From assembly GCA_905233765.1 (NCBI GenBank), contig CAJOCU010000019.1:1-39876 (forward strand): a stretch of DNA of 39,876 nucleotides, written 5' to 3'. Of this stretch, positions 1 through 8,308 are shown piece by piece. The DNA comes from an uncultured Bacteroidaceae bacterium (lineage in GTDB: Bacteria; Bacteroidota; Bacteroidia; Bacteroidales; Bacteroidaceae). The number at the start of each line of letters is the position of its first letter. Within the stretch, counting starts at the first letter, position 1. The position numbers and the translations under genes are program-made. The notes below the pieces were generated by a model. It was not told the origin of the DNA. It worked only from the letters and a program-made list of their open reading frames with translations, and did not search any database.

Positions 1-15
1 GGTAGAAATGCGTTG

Positions 16-48
16 CAAAGGTAAGCGGATTTTTGAGAACCACCAAAA
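16..48 (-). promoter_or_regulatory. Bacteroidetes-type promoter reading out of the left edge
   Basis: On the minus strand TACCTTTG lies at 23-16 and fits the Bacteroidetes -7 consensus TAnnTTTG. A TTTTGG box at 48-43 sits 19 bases upstream, which is the usual -33 spacing. It points leftwards, so it probably drives a gene just outside the window. It also marks a boundary after the protease gene that ends at 140. Confidence 0.55.
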
Positions 49-139
49 AGCAAGTCCGAAGTGTTAAAATCTAAAAGTAGTTGATATACAGAGATTTACA
101 TCTATGTGTTTTTCATTGTTTTTGGTTGTTTAGAGGTCT

Positions 140-3100
140 CTAAATACAGCCTGAAAAAGCGCCATATCCGATGGTATTTACGCTTTCTGGGATTGTGATA
201 GAGGTCAAGCTGCTGCAATCTAAGAATGCCAAATCCTCAATAGTCGTTACACCTTCAGGAATAATGATATTGTTTAGGTTACTACAACCTTCAAATAGTT
301 CTTTGCTAATGACCGTTAAACCTTCGGATAAGCTAACGGACGCCAAGCTGCTACAATTCATAAACGCAGATGTCTCAATGCTGGTTACGCTATGAGGTAT
401 TGTGATAGAGGTCAGGCTGCTACAATCCCTAAACGCATGCATTCCTATGCTCGTTACACTTTGAGGTATTGTGACGGAGTTCAAATTTTCACAATAAGAG
501 AATGCATATTCGCCAATTCGAGTGACAGTGTTACCTAATATATATTCCGTTACTTGCTGACCAAACTGATTCCCTAAACAAGGATTTTTTTTGGAAACAA
601 GGACGTTACAATTCAACGTAACAGTGGTTAAATTGCTACATTCTTTGAATGCATTAGAATCTATAGATGTCACACCTGCAGGAATCGTTATCATAGTTAG
701 GCCGCTGCAACCGTAGAATGCAAACCATCCTATTTCACTCACCTTTTCACCCAATTGCACTTCTTTGATTGATGTCATTTCACGGAACCAACCCTTCACT
801 GTAGGACAATTAATAGTGACTGATTCTAATGATGGACAGTCCTTAAAAGCAGAAAAGTCTATACTGGTTGCATTTTCCGGAATGGTCACGGAAGCTAAAC
901 TGCTGCAGTCTTCAAAAGCCGAACTTCCTATAGTCGTTAAACTGTTGGGGAGATGAACGGACTTTAAATTCTTACAATGAGCGAAAGTATATCTGTCAAT
1001 CGTTTTCAATCCTTCAGCAAAGACAATAGAAGATAGTTCGTTACATTGAGAAAAAGCCGATTCAGCTATATCTTTTACTTTAGATGGAATAAATATGGAT
1101 TTTATTTTCGAACCTGCAAAAGCAAACCGTCCTATAGATTCTATGTTCTCTCCCAATTTTATTTCTTCGATAGCTATCTTGTCCAATATGTTTTGGAATG
1201 CGCCATTACATATTGATGTAACAGCATCGCCAAAGGTTACGCTTTTGACAGGAGTATTCTCGAATCTAGAAGGATAAAAGATATCCGCATTAGTATTTAT
1301 GATCACGGACGTTAGGTTACTGCAACTGGAAAATGCGCCATCGGAGATTGTCATTACGTTCTCTGGGATGGTAACAGTCGTTAATGACGTACACCCTGCA
1401 AATGCAGCTATTCCTATATATTCTAGTTTTGGGAGAAAAGATACAGATGATAGGCTCTTACAGTTACAGAAGGCACCGTCATTTATGGTTTCAATATTCT
1501 CCCCAAAATGAATCTCTTCAAGAGTAGAACAATTGTAGAACAGATAAGGACCTATTGCTGTCACTGCATCGCCAAAAGAAACATTTTTAATGGGTGCACT
1601 AGGAAAAAGGCTTTTGGAGGAAGATGATAAGTCTTTGGAAGCAATCGCATTACTATTAATAGTTATCGAAGTCAAAGATGAACAATTAGTGAATGCATAC
1701 TGACTCATTTCCTCTAAACTTTCACCAATAATTATTGAAGATAGGCCAGAACATAAGTTGAAAGCACCAGCTTCTATTCTCTTAAGGTTGTCAGGTAAAT
1801 TGAGAGCCGTCACTAAACATCCAGAAAATGCGAGCTCTCCTATTTCCTCCAAATTCTGATGAAAATGGATAGAAGATAATTCTGTACAGTTAGCGAATGC
1901 CAACCTGCCTATAGTTTTTGTGTTCGCACCCAAATCAACTTCCTCAAGAGTAGAACACTCATCAAACAGATAATCGCCAATGGATGTTACTGCATCGCCA
2001 AAGGTTACGCACCTCAATGGCGTGTCCTTAAATATATTTGTCGCATAATCATATATCCCGTCTTTACAAAAAGATGCTATGGCATTGCTGTTGATTGTGA
2101 CTCTTTCTAATTTCTCACAACCCTCAAAGGCACCTGCTCCGATATACGAGATATTCTCTGGGATAACCAAAGATGCCAACTCATTACATCCCTTGAAAGC
2201 GTAGGATTCAATGGCGGATACAGGATATTCCTTTCCACCGATATTAACTGATGCAGGAATGGAGACATCCCCGGTCATATTACTTTTACAAACTATTACA
2301 CTGCTGTTTATCTTGTCTAATGCGTATTTAACGTCATTGATGACACAAGTTTCTACTGCTGTTTTACCTGATGGTGGCTGTATACCATACTCAATCCACT
2401 GATTCTGGTTCAATTCATACGTCGAACTCGTATTTATCGCATCCAACTCATAATATCCATTTGCATATCCTCCCCATCCTAAATTGAGATGAAAGTATCC
2501 GTTTTCATATCCATCACAGACAAACGCATGTCCATCGCCACACTCTGGATTCCCGCTGTATAGGACGGGACGTCCTTCTGCCAGCTCTTGATAAATAGTC
2601 GTTTCCCACTCTTTTAACCCTACGCTGTTACGGCCTAAAGATTTTATCTGGTTTTCATATCCAAAGAAGGTTGCCAATTGGCTAACCTTCTGTGAATATG
2701 CAGCACTTCCGTCAATCCCATAATTCATATCAACAGCAACACCTATATGATACAATAAAGTAGAAACAGAGTTCGGTGCATCTATCTCGCCTCTCATCAT
2801 GGCACCCCAGTCGTATGTCGTTTGACCGAAATTGGCACTCAGAGTTTGTCCATTCCAATTATAAGAATAAGAACCTGTTCCTTTTTCTGGCCATTTGTAA
2901 TAATACATAATTTGACCAATAGCTGTTGCTACGCACCCAGTTGGACAGTGGTCACTTTCTCCAGAAGGTATTGGACAAAGATTGTTATACGGTTCTCCTT
3001 GATTCCATGTACAATGCACCATTGGCGCAATTGAAGGCTGGATATCCATTGCTCGGCTTCGCTGAACCATTGTGGGATTCTTTCGGGCATACGAGATTTG

Positions 3101-3463
3101 CTCGGCATAACTGTCAAGCAGATATTGAGCACAACATGGTAGGCTGTCAGGGTTAAAAACCCCTTCATCGGAGTAGGCAAGAATCGGTTTGGTAGCGTCG
3201 TCACCAGATGCAAGGATAAAACCGTTTTGATCCTCTACATTAAATACATAATAGAGCGGCTGCTGGTCTTCAGAATTGATTCGCGTCTGTCTCAACCTCA
3301 GACTGCTCTTTGTCTGTAAATACTTGCCTCGGGCCCGCCGAGCGCCAGAGCCCATGAACTGCGCAGCATTCATGCGTGCCTGTTCCACATCTATCGGTTC
3401 TGCCCAACAAACAGAAGAGGCGAGCAGAGAAAACACACTGATAAGAAGTTTGGCCTTTTTCAT
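140..3463 (-). CDS. Secreted C10 (streptopain-like) cysteine protease with BspA-type leucine-rich repeat tail
   Basis: The 1107-residue product starts with a signal peptide (cleavage near SSVCWA, residue 21). A streptopain/Spi-type propeptide follows (about 22-145, with the GFILASGDDA motif at 81-90). The C10 peptidase domain spans about 145-365. Visible catalytic residues are Cys177 in CPTGCVATAIGQ, His312 in GHAFVCDGY and the LGWGGYANGYY segment near 328-338. From about 375 to the end it consists of BspA-like (LRR_5) units built on the pattern IP..V..I...AF..C..L..I. Such proteins are exported and bind or cleave host or dietary protein. The array stops abruptly in the middle of a repeat (FSGCI then TAG), with no recognisable sorting tail. 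It lies 94 bases downstream of a seven-gene run on the same strand, and I saw no promoter of its own. Protease family and repeat class are confident; the substrate is unknown. Confidence 0.93.
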   Translation of the reverse strand: MKKAKLLISVFSLLASSVCWAEPIDVEQARMNAAQFMGSGARRARGKYLQTKSSLRLRQTRINSEDQQPLYYVFNVEDQNGFILASGDDATKPILAYSDEGVFNPDSLPCCAQYLLDSYAEQISYARKNPTMVQRSRAMDIQPSIAPMVHCTWNQGEPYNNLCPIPSGESDHCPTGCVATAIGQIMYYYKWPEKGTGSYSYNWNGQTLSANFGQTTYDWGAMMRGEIDAPNSVSTLLYHIGVAVDMNYGIDGSAAYSQKVSQLATFFGYENQIKSLGRNSVGLKEWETTIYQELAEGRPVLYSGNPECGDGHAFVCDGYENGYFHLNLGWGGYANGYYELDAINTSSTYELNQNQWIEYGIQPPSGKTAVETCVINDVKYALDKINSSVIVCKSNMTGDVSIPASVNIGGKEYPVSAIESYAFKGCNELASLVIPENISYIGAGAFEGCEKLERVTINSNAIASFCKDGIYDYATNIFKDTPLRCVTFGDAVTSIGDYLFDECSTLEEVDLGANTKTIGRLAFANCTELSSIHFHQNLEEIGELAFSGCLVTALNLPDNLKRIEAGAFNLCSGLSSIIIGESLEEMSQYAFTNCSSLTSITINSNAIASKDLSSSSKSLFPSAPIKNVSFGDAVTAIGPYLFYNCSTLEEIHFGENIETINDGAFCNCKSLSSVSFLPKLEYIGIAAFAGCTSLTTVTIPENVMTISDGAFSSCSNLTSVIINTNADIFYPSRFENTPVKSVTFGDAVTSICNGAFQNILDKIAIEEIKLGENIESIGRFAFAGSKIKSIFIPSKVKDIAESAFSQCNELSSIVFAEGLKTIDRYTFAHCKNLKSVHLPNSLTTIGSSAFEDCSSLASVTIPENATSIDFSAFKDCPSLESVTINCPTVKGWFREMTSIKEVQLGEKVSEIGWFAFYGCSGLTMITIPAGVTSIDSNAFKECSNLTTVTLNCNVLVSKKNPCLGNQFGQQVTEYILGNTVTRIGEYAFSYCENLNSVTIPQSVTSIGMHAFRDCSSLTSITIPHSVTSIETSAFMNCSSLASVSLSEGLTVISKELFEGCSNLNNIIIPEGVTTIEDLAFLDCSSLTSITIPESVNTIGYGAFSGCI
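600..2110 (-). repeat. Higher-order repeat inside the leucine-rich repeat array
   Basis: Besides the ~23-residue LRR unit, a longer module recurs. A TINSNAIAS-like segment leads into a short variable stretch and then a TFGDAVTSI-like strand (near 2100-1980, 1680-1560 and 1300-1200). More degenerate copies lie near 820-740 and 625-510. At DNA level a stretch reading gcatcgccaaaggttacgc on the plus strand is identical near 1220 and near 1990. This suggests growth of the array by duplication of multi-unit blocks. Confidence 0.6.
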
Positions 3464-3501
3464 ATTTCTACGGTTTTATTCATGCATCTTGGTGTAACGA
3501 A

Positions 3502-3543
3502 TCTCACGGAAGACACGAGCTATGGTTCGCATTTTTCGTGAGA
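3502..3543. other. Inverted repeat between the protease gene and the upstream operon
   Basis: TCTCACG at 3502-3508 is matched by CGTGAGA at 3537-3543, with a 28-base spacer. There is no T-run on either side, so it is not a textbook terminator. It could be a weak hairpin separating the protease gene from the exported-protein operon, or an operator. Confidence 0.3.
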
Positions 3544-3557
3544 CTATTCATAGTGTC

Positions 3558-4097
3558 TTATTGCTTTGCTGCTTCAGCAGGCTCTCCATCAACGAGGTCG
3601 GGCAAAGTATCCAAGTCCTTGTCCTTGAAGAGTTGCTGGGCTTTCTGCTCATGTACTTCTTCCATCTCTATGCCCATTCCCTTGGCTGAGATATACACAT
3701 AGTGAATAGAACCAGAAGTGAGATTCAAGGATATACCAGCATGCATGTTATTAACTTGCCGTCCTTTTTGTGGAACATAGTAAACATGCTTAAATGTGAA
3801 TTCAAAATCTTTTTGTCCTTCCTCATTATAAACACACTTGCGTACAGCTGGCTTATATTGATAAGATTTGACATTCTCTGGATACCAATCCATGTGTTTA
3901 TATTGTTTCTTGACCGCTCCCAACATACTAAAGGATATGTCATCATCTTGAACGATGTTGCAGGTTGCTTCATTAGTACTTGTCATTGAGCGCATAAAGA
4001 AATATACGGTGCTTTGAGCCATCGCACTATGAGCAGAAATGAGAAGCAGGACACTTATTGCCATGCTCCGAAAGATGAAATGAATAGAGTTCTTCAT
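3558..4097 (-). CDS. Exported hypothetical protein (last gene of the exported operon)
   Basis: I do not recognise a family for this 179-residue protein. It has a clear signal peptide (basic start MKNSIHFIFR, hydrophobic core, cleavage after AHSAMA near residue 27), so it should be periplasmic or secreted. The mature part is mixed alpha/beta in character, with a stretch of alternating aromatic and charged residues (KHVYYVPQKGRQV) and an acidic, proline- and alanine-containing end. There are no transmembrane segments after the signal. It starts 29 bases after the stop of the preceding gene on the same strand, so it is almost certainly the seventh gene of the operon beginning at 9805. A role can only be inferred from that company. 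Confidence 0.75.
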   Translation of the reverse strand: MKNSIHFIFRSMAISVLLLISAHSAMAQSTVYFFMRSMTSTNEATCNIVQDDDISFSMLGAVKKQYKHMDWYPENVKSYQYKPAVRKCVYNEEGQKDFEFTFKHVYYVPQKGRQVNNMHAGISLNLTSGSIHYVYISAKGMGIEMEEVHEQKAQQLFKDKDLDTLPDLVDGEPAEAAKQ

Positions 4098-4126
4098 AAC
4101 ATTTGTGAGATTAAAAGTAAAAAGGA

Positions 4127-5071
4127 TTATCTAAGCCACATTAAGTTCGTAGTCGTGGGCTGCTGCCCTTTTCCATACGCTACACCGATAGCCTTCATGG
4201 CCTCGATCTCCATTTGCTGAATCTTAACTTGGTCATGATACTTCTCGCGCATCTGGAAGTTGATGTCGTTACGGCGCTGTGCCTTGATTTCCTTAGCTAG
4301 TGCCAACGCATCAGCATAGCATGAGGCCTCAGAGTCTATCTGGCAGAGCAAAGCCCCAGCTTCCCGTGCAACACTGGCATCCTGACGGGTCGCCCAAGCC
4401 ATACGTGCGCGATTCAGAAGCCCGAGGTTATATTGGTCACGATAGACAGCATAGTATTTACGACCGGCCTTCAATCCCGCATCAGCGCCTTTGGAACAAG
4501 TGGGAATGGAAATGGCGAGGGCAATGGCAGCATCATAATTCTGGAGCGATGCTTGCTTCTCAGCTTCGCGCAGGATATTCTGATAGTTGGCATCGTAATA
4601 CGCCAGAATCTTTTTACGTCCTATCTGTAACAAAGATTGTATCTGTTGCTGATTGCCGTTGATATGTTTGAAGGCATCGATGTAGCACTTCGTTTCATTC
4701 TGCCCCACACCGTCCATCTCGATATATGCTGATGCGAACTTGGTCTTGCTGTTGGTGTCGGCTATGAAGAAGGTAATGCCCAGGTTCTGGGTTATCTGCA
4801 TGGGCGGACCTGCGTGGAAGGACTTGTCCAGCGCATCCACTCGTGCAGTGAGGATGAACTGCGACAAGCCTAAGCCCGCCTCGTAATCAGACGCGGTGGC
4901 GATGCGCGTCAAAGTGTTCTCTAAGACCCGCATGGCTTCCGACGGGATGTTCCTGCTGTCAATGTGGATGGCGACGGGTACGTAGCAATTCTGTGCCTGT
5001 GCAAGGCCTGCGCTCAGCCACAGGACAGTGGCAATAATGGAAAGTTGAATGTTGTTCATACCGAGATACAT
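4127..5071 (-). CDS. Exported hypothetical protein of 314 residues
   Basis: It starts with a signal peptide ending ...SAGLAQA (cleavage near residue 26). An in-frame ATG four codons later (5059) is an equally good start. The first half (about 28-165) looks like a compact alpha/beta domain with a helix (PSEAMRVLENTLTRIA) and strands LGLSQFILTARVDAL and ITFFIADT. That arrangement recalls FlgT/TolB-N/CsgG-like periplasmic domains, but this is only an impression. The second half is helical, alanine-rich and TPR-like (NYDAAIALAISIP), ending in a charged helix with many Q, E and K residues. It begins 11 bases after the DUF6175-like gene, so translation of the two is probably linked. No family is assigned with confidence. 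Confidence 0.72.
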   Translation of the reverse strand: MYLGMNNIQLSIIATVLWLSAGLAQAQNCYVPVAIHIDSRNIPSEAMRVLENTLTRIATASDYEAGLGLSQFILTARVDALDKSFHAGPPMQITQNLGITFFIADTNSKTKFASAYIEMDGVGQNETKCYIDAFKHINGNQQQIQSLLQIGRKKILAYYDANYQNILREAEKQASLQNYDAAIALAISIPTCSKGADAGLKAGRKYYAVYRDQYNLGLLNRARMAWATRQDASVAREAGALLCQIDSEASCYADALALAKEIKAQRRNDINFQMREKYHDQVKIQQMEIEAMKAIGVAYGKGQQPTTTNLMWLR

Positions 5072-5082
5072 GCTTAAAGAGA

Positions 5083-6057
5083 TTACTTTTCACCAATAAT
5101 CAAGAGACACCGCCCCAATCCTCGGTTCAGGACTTTGCAAGGCAGGTTGTAATCCGAGCGCAGGAAACGCATCAGCTCACGAGTAAATCCTTCGGCATCC
5201 TGTGGCGATGTCCCGTTGGCCTTGTACAGTGGTATGCGCACCTGGTCGAAGAGGATGTAGTTATCCGTGGCGTCGGACTTGTTGAAGCGATGTGCTACAG
5301 TGTTGTCATTAACCCACTGCTCAATAATCTCGCTCAACTCATAACCGTTGTACTCGGTCTCCAGGTCAATGCCGCTGCCATTGTCGAAGACACGTATGTC
5401 AATCACCACCTCACGCCCGTTGACAAGGATGTCCTCAAAATGTTGCTGTAATTGCGCTGTAAAATTATCCATGTGTGCAAGCACTGCTTCTTCCAAGAGT
5501 ACGGCAACATCAGCCGAGAACGAAGGAGCACCAGTTCCTTGGTCGCCTGCAACCTGTTTATTGGAATAGGCGTCCAGCCCGCGGATGAGATAGCGGACAG
5601 ATTGCTTGGGACCAGTCTTGACGACATCCCAACCGATTTCCACGATGATGTCAGCCTTAGCCGTCCGACGGAGCCTGTCCAAAGGACTCTCCGCCATGCT
5701 GGCACCACTGGTCTTGCTGCGGATGAGTCTGTCTTCCGCCGACAAGTTGTTGATGGACTTGATGTTTTGCTGCATATCCTGTAACGGGAAGCCGCGGTCA
5801 GCCATGAGAGCATTGATTTTGGCTATCACATTATTGAGATCCTGATTGCTCTGTAGGGCTTTCTTATAATCTGGCACGATTTCCTCTGTGCCTTGGTTGT
5901 CAAATTTCTGCACATAGCCATGCTGGTTGCACCAAACATCGCTGGGTACCACCATGAGCTTAGGACGTTTCGCCTGAGCCATCACGCCTGTCGCCGTGCA
6001 GATAAGGATGAGCAGCATCATACTGCGCAGTCCCGCATTGAAGTATTTTTGCATCAT
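5083..6057 (-). CDS. Exported DUF6175-like protein
   Basis: The 324-residue protein has a signal peptide (cleavage after GVMAQA, near residue 29). The mature part opens with KLMVVPSDVWCNQHGYVQ, followed by a helical stretch with SPLDRLRRTAKADIIVEIGW and GLDAYSNKQVAGDQGTGAP. These match my memory of the Bacteroidetes family DUF6175, whose function is unknown. The strand pattern of the first half (MVVPS, then ADIIVEIGW, then IRGLDAYSNKQVA) resembles CsgG/LpoB-type outer-membrane-associated domains. The C-terminal third has a second small domain ending in LGRCLLIIGEK. Gaps to its operon neighbours are 13 and 11 bases. The family name comes from memory and needs a profile search. Confidence 0.75.
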   Translation of the reverse strand: MMQKYFNAGLRSMMLLILICTATGVMAQAKRPKLMVVPSDVWCNQHGYVQKFDNQGTEEIVPDYKKALQSNQDLNNVIAKINALMADRGFPLQDMQQNIKSINNLSAEDRLIRSKTSGASMAESPLDRLRRTAKADIIVEIGWDVVKTGPKQSVRYLIRGLDAYSNKQVAGDQGTGAPSFSADVAVLLEEAVLAHMDNFTAQLQQHFEDILVNGREVVIDIRVFDNGSGIDLETEYNGYELSEIIEQWVNDNTVAHRFNKSDATDNYILFDQVRIPLYKANGTSPQDAEGFTRELMRFLRSDYNLPCKVLNRGLGRCLLIIGEK

Positions 6058-6070
6058 TGTCAGTATTGAA

Positions 6071-6547
6071 TTAGTTCTTGATAATCTTGTCCTGGCGAAG
6101 GCGGCTCTTCAGTTCTGGCCGGAGAACACGTACGGTAATGGTATAAGTGACCTCATACTTGTTCTTTGTCTTGTCCTTAGACCATCGCTTCTCGTCTTCT
6201 GTGGAAACATAGTCCTTGTAGCCGCCGTTGTCCCTGAAGAAAGCGTTGAAATACTCCTCATACTTCTCTCGGGCATTGGCCTCCGCTACTATAGGCCGCA
6301 TATCACAGCCGGCAGCACCGGTATGAATGCCCTCGAAAAGAACAGCCCACACGGCATTTTTCTTGGCCTGTTCCACGGCATCGGCTTTGTTCTTACCTTT
6401 CCCTTTGGAACGTAGTGTCTGCGAGCCGTCCAGTTCCACGCCCAGACATTCTACTTCCTGCGGCTGTGCTCCTGTCTGTGCCTGCATGGTTGTCATTGTT
6501 GACACCAGCAAAAAGAAGAAAATAGATTTCTTAATTAGCTGCTTCAT
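6071..6547 (-). CDS. Exported small protein, paralogue of its upstream neighbour
   Basis: The ATG at 6547 gives a normal signal peptide (MKQLIKKSIFFFLLVS..., cleavage after MQA). An in-frame ATG at 6574 would add nine unlikely residues. The mature part has KADAVEQAKKNAVWAVLFEGI, a helix KYEEYFNAFFRD, and a C-terminal strand-helix TITVRVLRPELKSRLRQDKIIK. The pattern of a helix with repeated Ala/Lys followed by a hydrophobic strand recalls LPP20/FlgT-N-like domains. It aligns by eye with the next upstream gene (6587-7054), so the two are probably an old duplication within the operon. Function unknown; periplasmic location inferred. Confidence 0.72.
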   Translation of the reverse strand: MKQLIKKSIFFFLLVSTMTTMQAQTGAQPQEVECLGVELDGSQTLRSKGKGKNKADAVEQAKKNAVWAVLFEGIHTGAAGCDMRPIVAEANAREKYEEYFNAFFRDNGGYKDYVSTEDEKRWSKDKTKNKYEVTYTITVRVLRPELKSRLRQDKIIKN

Positions 6548-6586
6548 TGTGATAGGTATTATAGTTCTTATCATGGGCGTTATCTC

Positions 6587-7054
6587 TCAAAAGACTGAAG
6601 CGATGGGCTTGATTACTCCAGCCTTCTCCAATTCACGCCTCAGTTCATCTTTCTGCACTAAGACGACAGCCCCGATGCGGTAGCCTTTTCCCACCTTTTC
6701 GCGGGCATAGGAAGCGGGTACTACCTCAGCAAACTGCAAGAATGTGCTGCTAAAGAATTTATCATAATATTCGCGCATCTCCTGTTCATCTGCAGCCTGA
6801 GTGAAAGGGAGCTGTGAGGGAGCACCGCCTGCTCCTGGAAAGCCACGGAAGATGACACCGTGAACGGCTGCCTTTTTGAAATCAACGTCATCCACGCTTT
6901 TCATGTGGGTCATGACCCACACGCGGACTAAATATGTTCCTTGGACACCTGTGCCTGCAGCTTCAAGGCTGTAGTCCGGAATCGTATAAGGACTGATAGC
7001 ATGGACTGGCGCAAACATCGTCAAGGCAAAGAACAGGATAAGTATCTTATTCAT
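6587..7054 (-). CDS. Exported small protein, paralogue of its downstream neighbour
   Basis: The 155-residue protein has a signal peptide (MNKILILFFALTMFAPVHA). The mature part contains KKAAVHGVIFRGF, EYYDKFFSSTFLQ and AVVLVQKDELRRELEKAGVIK. These line up in order with KKNAVWAVLFEGI, EYFNAFFRDN and TVRVLRPELKSRLRQDKIIK in the downstream gene, so a common origin is likely. It begins 18 bases after the 403-residue gene and ends 39 bases before the chosen start of its paralogue. Whether the two form a heteromer is speculation. Family unknown. Confidence 0.72.
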   Translation of the reverse strand: MNKILILFFALTMFAPVHAISPYTIPDYSLEAAGTGVQGTYLVRVWVMTHMKSVDDVDFKKAAVHGVIFRGFPGAGGAPSQLPFTQAADEQEMREYYDKFFSSTFLQFAEVVPASYAREKVGKGYRIGAVVLVQKDELRRELEKAGVIKPIASVF

Positions 7055-7072
7055 GCTGTCTACTATTTATGG

Positions 7073-8284
7073 TTACTCATTGATTTCACGAATCAGCATA
7101 CCTGGAAAGAAGTCACCACCACGCACCTTTTCAAAAGTGGTTGCTCCGAGAGTAGCGTTTGCTGCATTTTCTTCCACGGACATATAGCGGTTGTCCCAGA
7201 TGGCATCTGCCTTGGGACGAACAACTCCCACTCGCTTGTAACTACGCCTGCCGTTTTCATCGGTTACGACTTCCAACACTTCATAGCGGGATTGAGGGGT
7301 CAGTCCCTCCTTCAGTCCTATGTCTGCCTTCAGGGGGGGCGTTGACAAAAGGGGCATCTTTGGGCGAAAGAACTCAAAGCGATGCGCCAAGTCCACCACG
7401 TTCTCGTCCAAAGCTCGCTTACACGCCTTGCGAACCATATCCATAGGATCTTGCAAACCAGAGAAATCTGTCTTCCCTGCCTTGCTCTCTACCTTTCCTA
7501 TGTACTTCAACTGGAACTTATCCCGAATCTCTTCAAAGTACTTTTGCTTCTCAACATCGGGTTTATCGGAGTATACCTCCTTGTAGAAAAGGCCTGCTGC
7601 TTCATCGTCCCAGACGAGCTGATAGAGGAATGTGTTTATACGCACTTTGAACTTCTGGAATTTCTCCAGCTCATCAGCAGAGAATTTGCCCAAATTGCCA
7701 AAACCGCTATTACTAGTTGCAATAGATGTTACTGCACCAGCAATACCAAGCAATGCACCTGCTATTTTTGCTCCCGCGCTTTTATCAGCGCTCTCAATGC
7801 TATTGACGAGCACATACGTGTTCCCTATCAGATCCTCTCCTGCATCCATCAGCAATGCCTCAGAACGAGCAGAACGCTGTGCCATCTCTCGCTCGAAGGT
7901 GGATGCATTATATAGTCCCCTTTCCTGAATCTGTTGCAGACTACATTCACCTGTTTCTGGGTTACGGAGGAACCATTTAGAAACCAAGCGGCTAGCCACA
8001 TGATTCTTCTTCAAGAAATTTGTAAACCTGCGGTTCTCCTTATCCTCTCGGATGCCGAAAGGGGTGCCGTCGGTATCTATTACCTTGACGCTGAGATCGT
8101 GGTCGTTGTACTTTTCCGGCAGAGGCATAGTCAGGAACGCAGCCTTGATTACCTCGCTATATTCGCTGGCCGTATTGTTCACAAGGATAGAGTAAAGAGA
8201 ACTGCGGCGATATGGAATTTCTTCTGTCTGAGCATAAATGCCATGTGACAAGAACAGGAACAATAAAAACAAATATGGTTTCAT
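7073..8284 (-). CDS. Exported hypothetical protein of 403 residues
   Basis: The ATG at 8284 gives a compact signal peptide (MKPYLFLLFLFLSHGIYAQ). An ATG three codons upstream is possible but less typical. The mature protein begins TEEIPYRRSSLYSILV and has an early helix with ASEYSEVIKAAFLTMPLP. Its middle holds a hydrophobic alanine/glycine stretch (AKIAGALLGIAGAVTSIATS, about residues 175-195) that could insert into or contact a membrane. Near the end is a strand-rich segment with YEVLEVVTDENGRRSYKRVG, like an SH3 or OB barrel. I recognise no family. It is second in the operon, 24 bases after the WG-repeat gene. Confidence 0.75.
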   Translation of the reverse strand: MKPYLFLLFLFLSHGIYAQTEEIPYRRSSLYSILVNNTASEYSEVIKAAFLTMPLPEKYNDHDLSVKVIDTDGTPFGIREDKENRRFTNFLKKNHVASRLVSKWFLRNPETGECSLQQIQERGLYNASTFEREMAQRSARSEALLMDAGEDLIGNTYVLVNSIESADKSAGAKIAGALLGIAGAVTSIATSNSGFGNLGKFSADELEKFQKFKVRINTFLYQLVWDDEAAGLFYKEVYSDKPDVEKQKYFEEIRDKFQLKYIGKVESKAGKTDFSGLQDPMDMVRKACKRALDENVVDLAHRFEFFRPKMPLLSTPPLKADIGLKEGLTPQSRYEVLEVVTDENGRRSYKRVGVVRPKADAIWDNRYMSVEENAANATLGATTFEKVRGGDFFPGMLIREINE

Positions 8285-8308
8285 GTGTGTCATGCTTCTA
8301 TTAGGGTG

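Noticed and set aside
600..2110. CRISPR-like regular repeats
   Set aside because: The regularity comes from leucine-rich repeat codons. Units are degenerate at DNA level and lie in one open frame.
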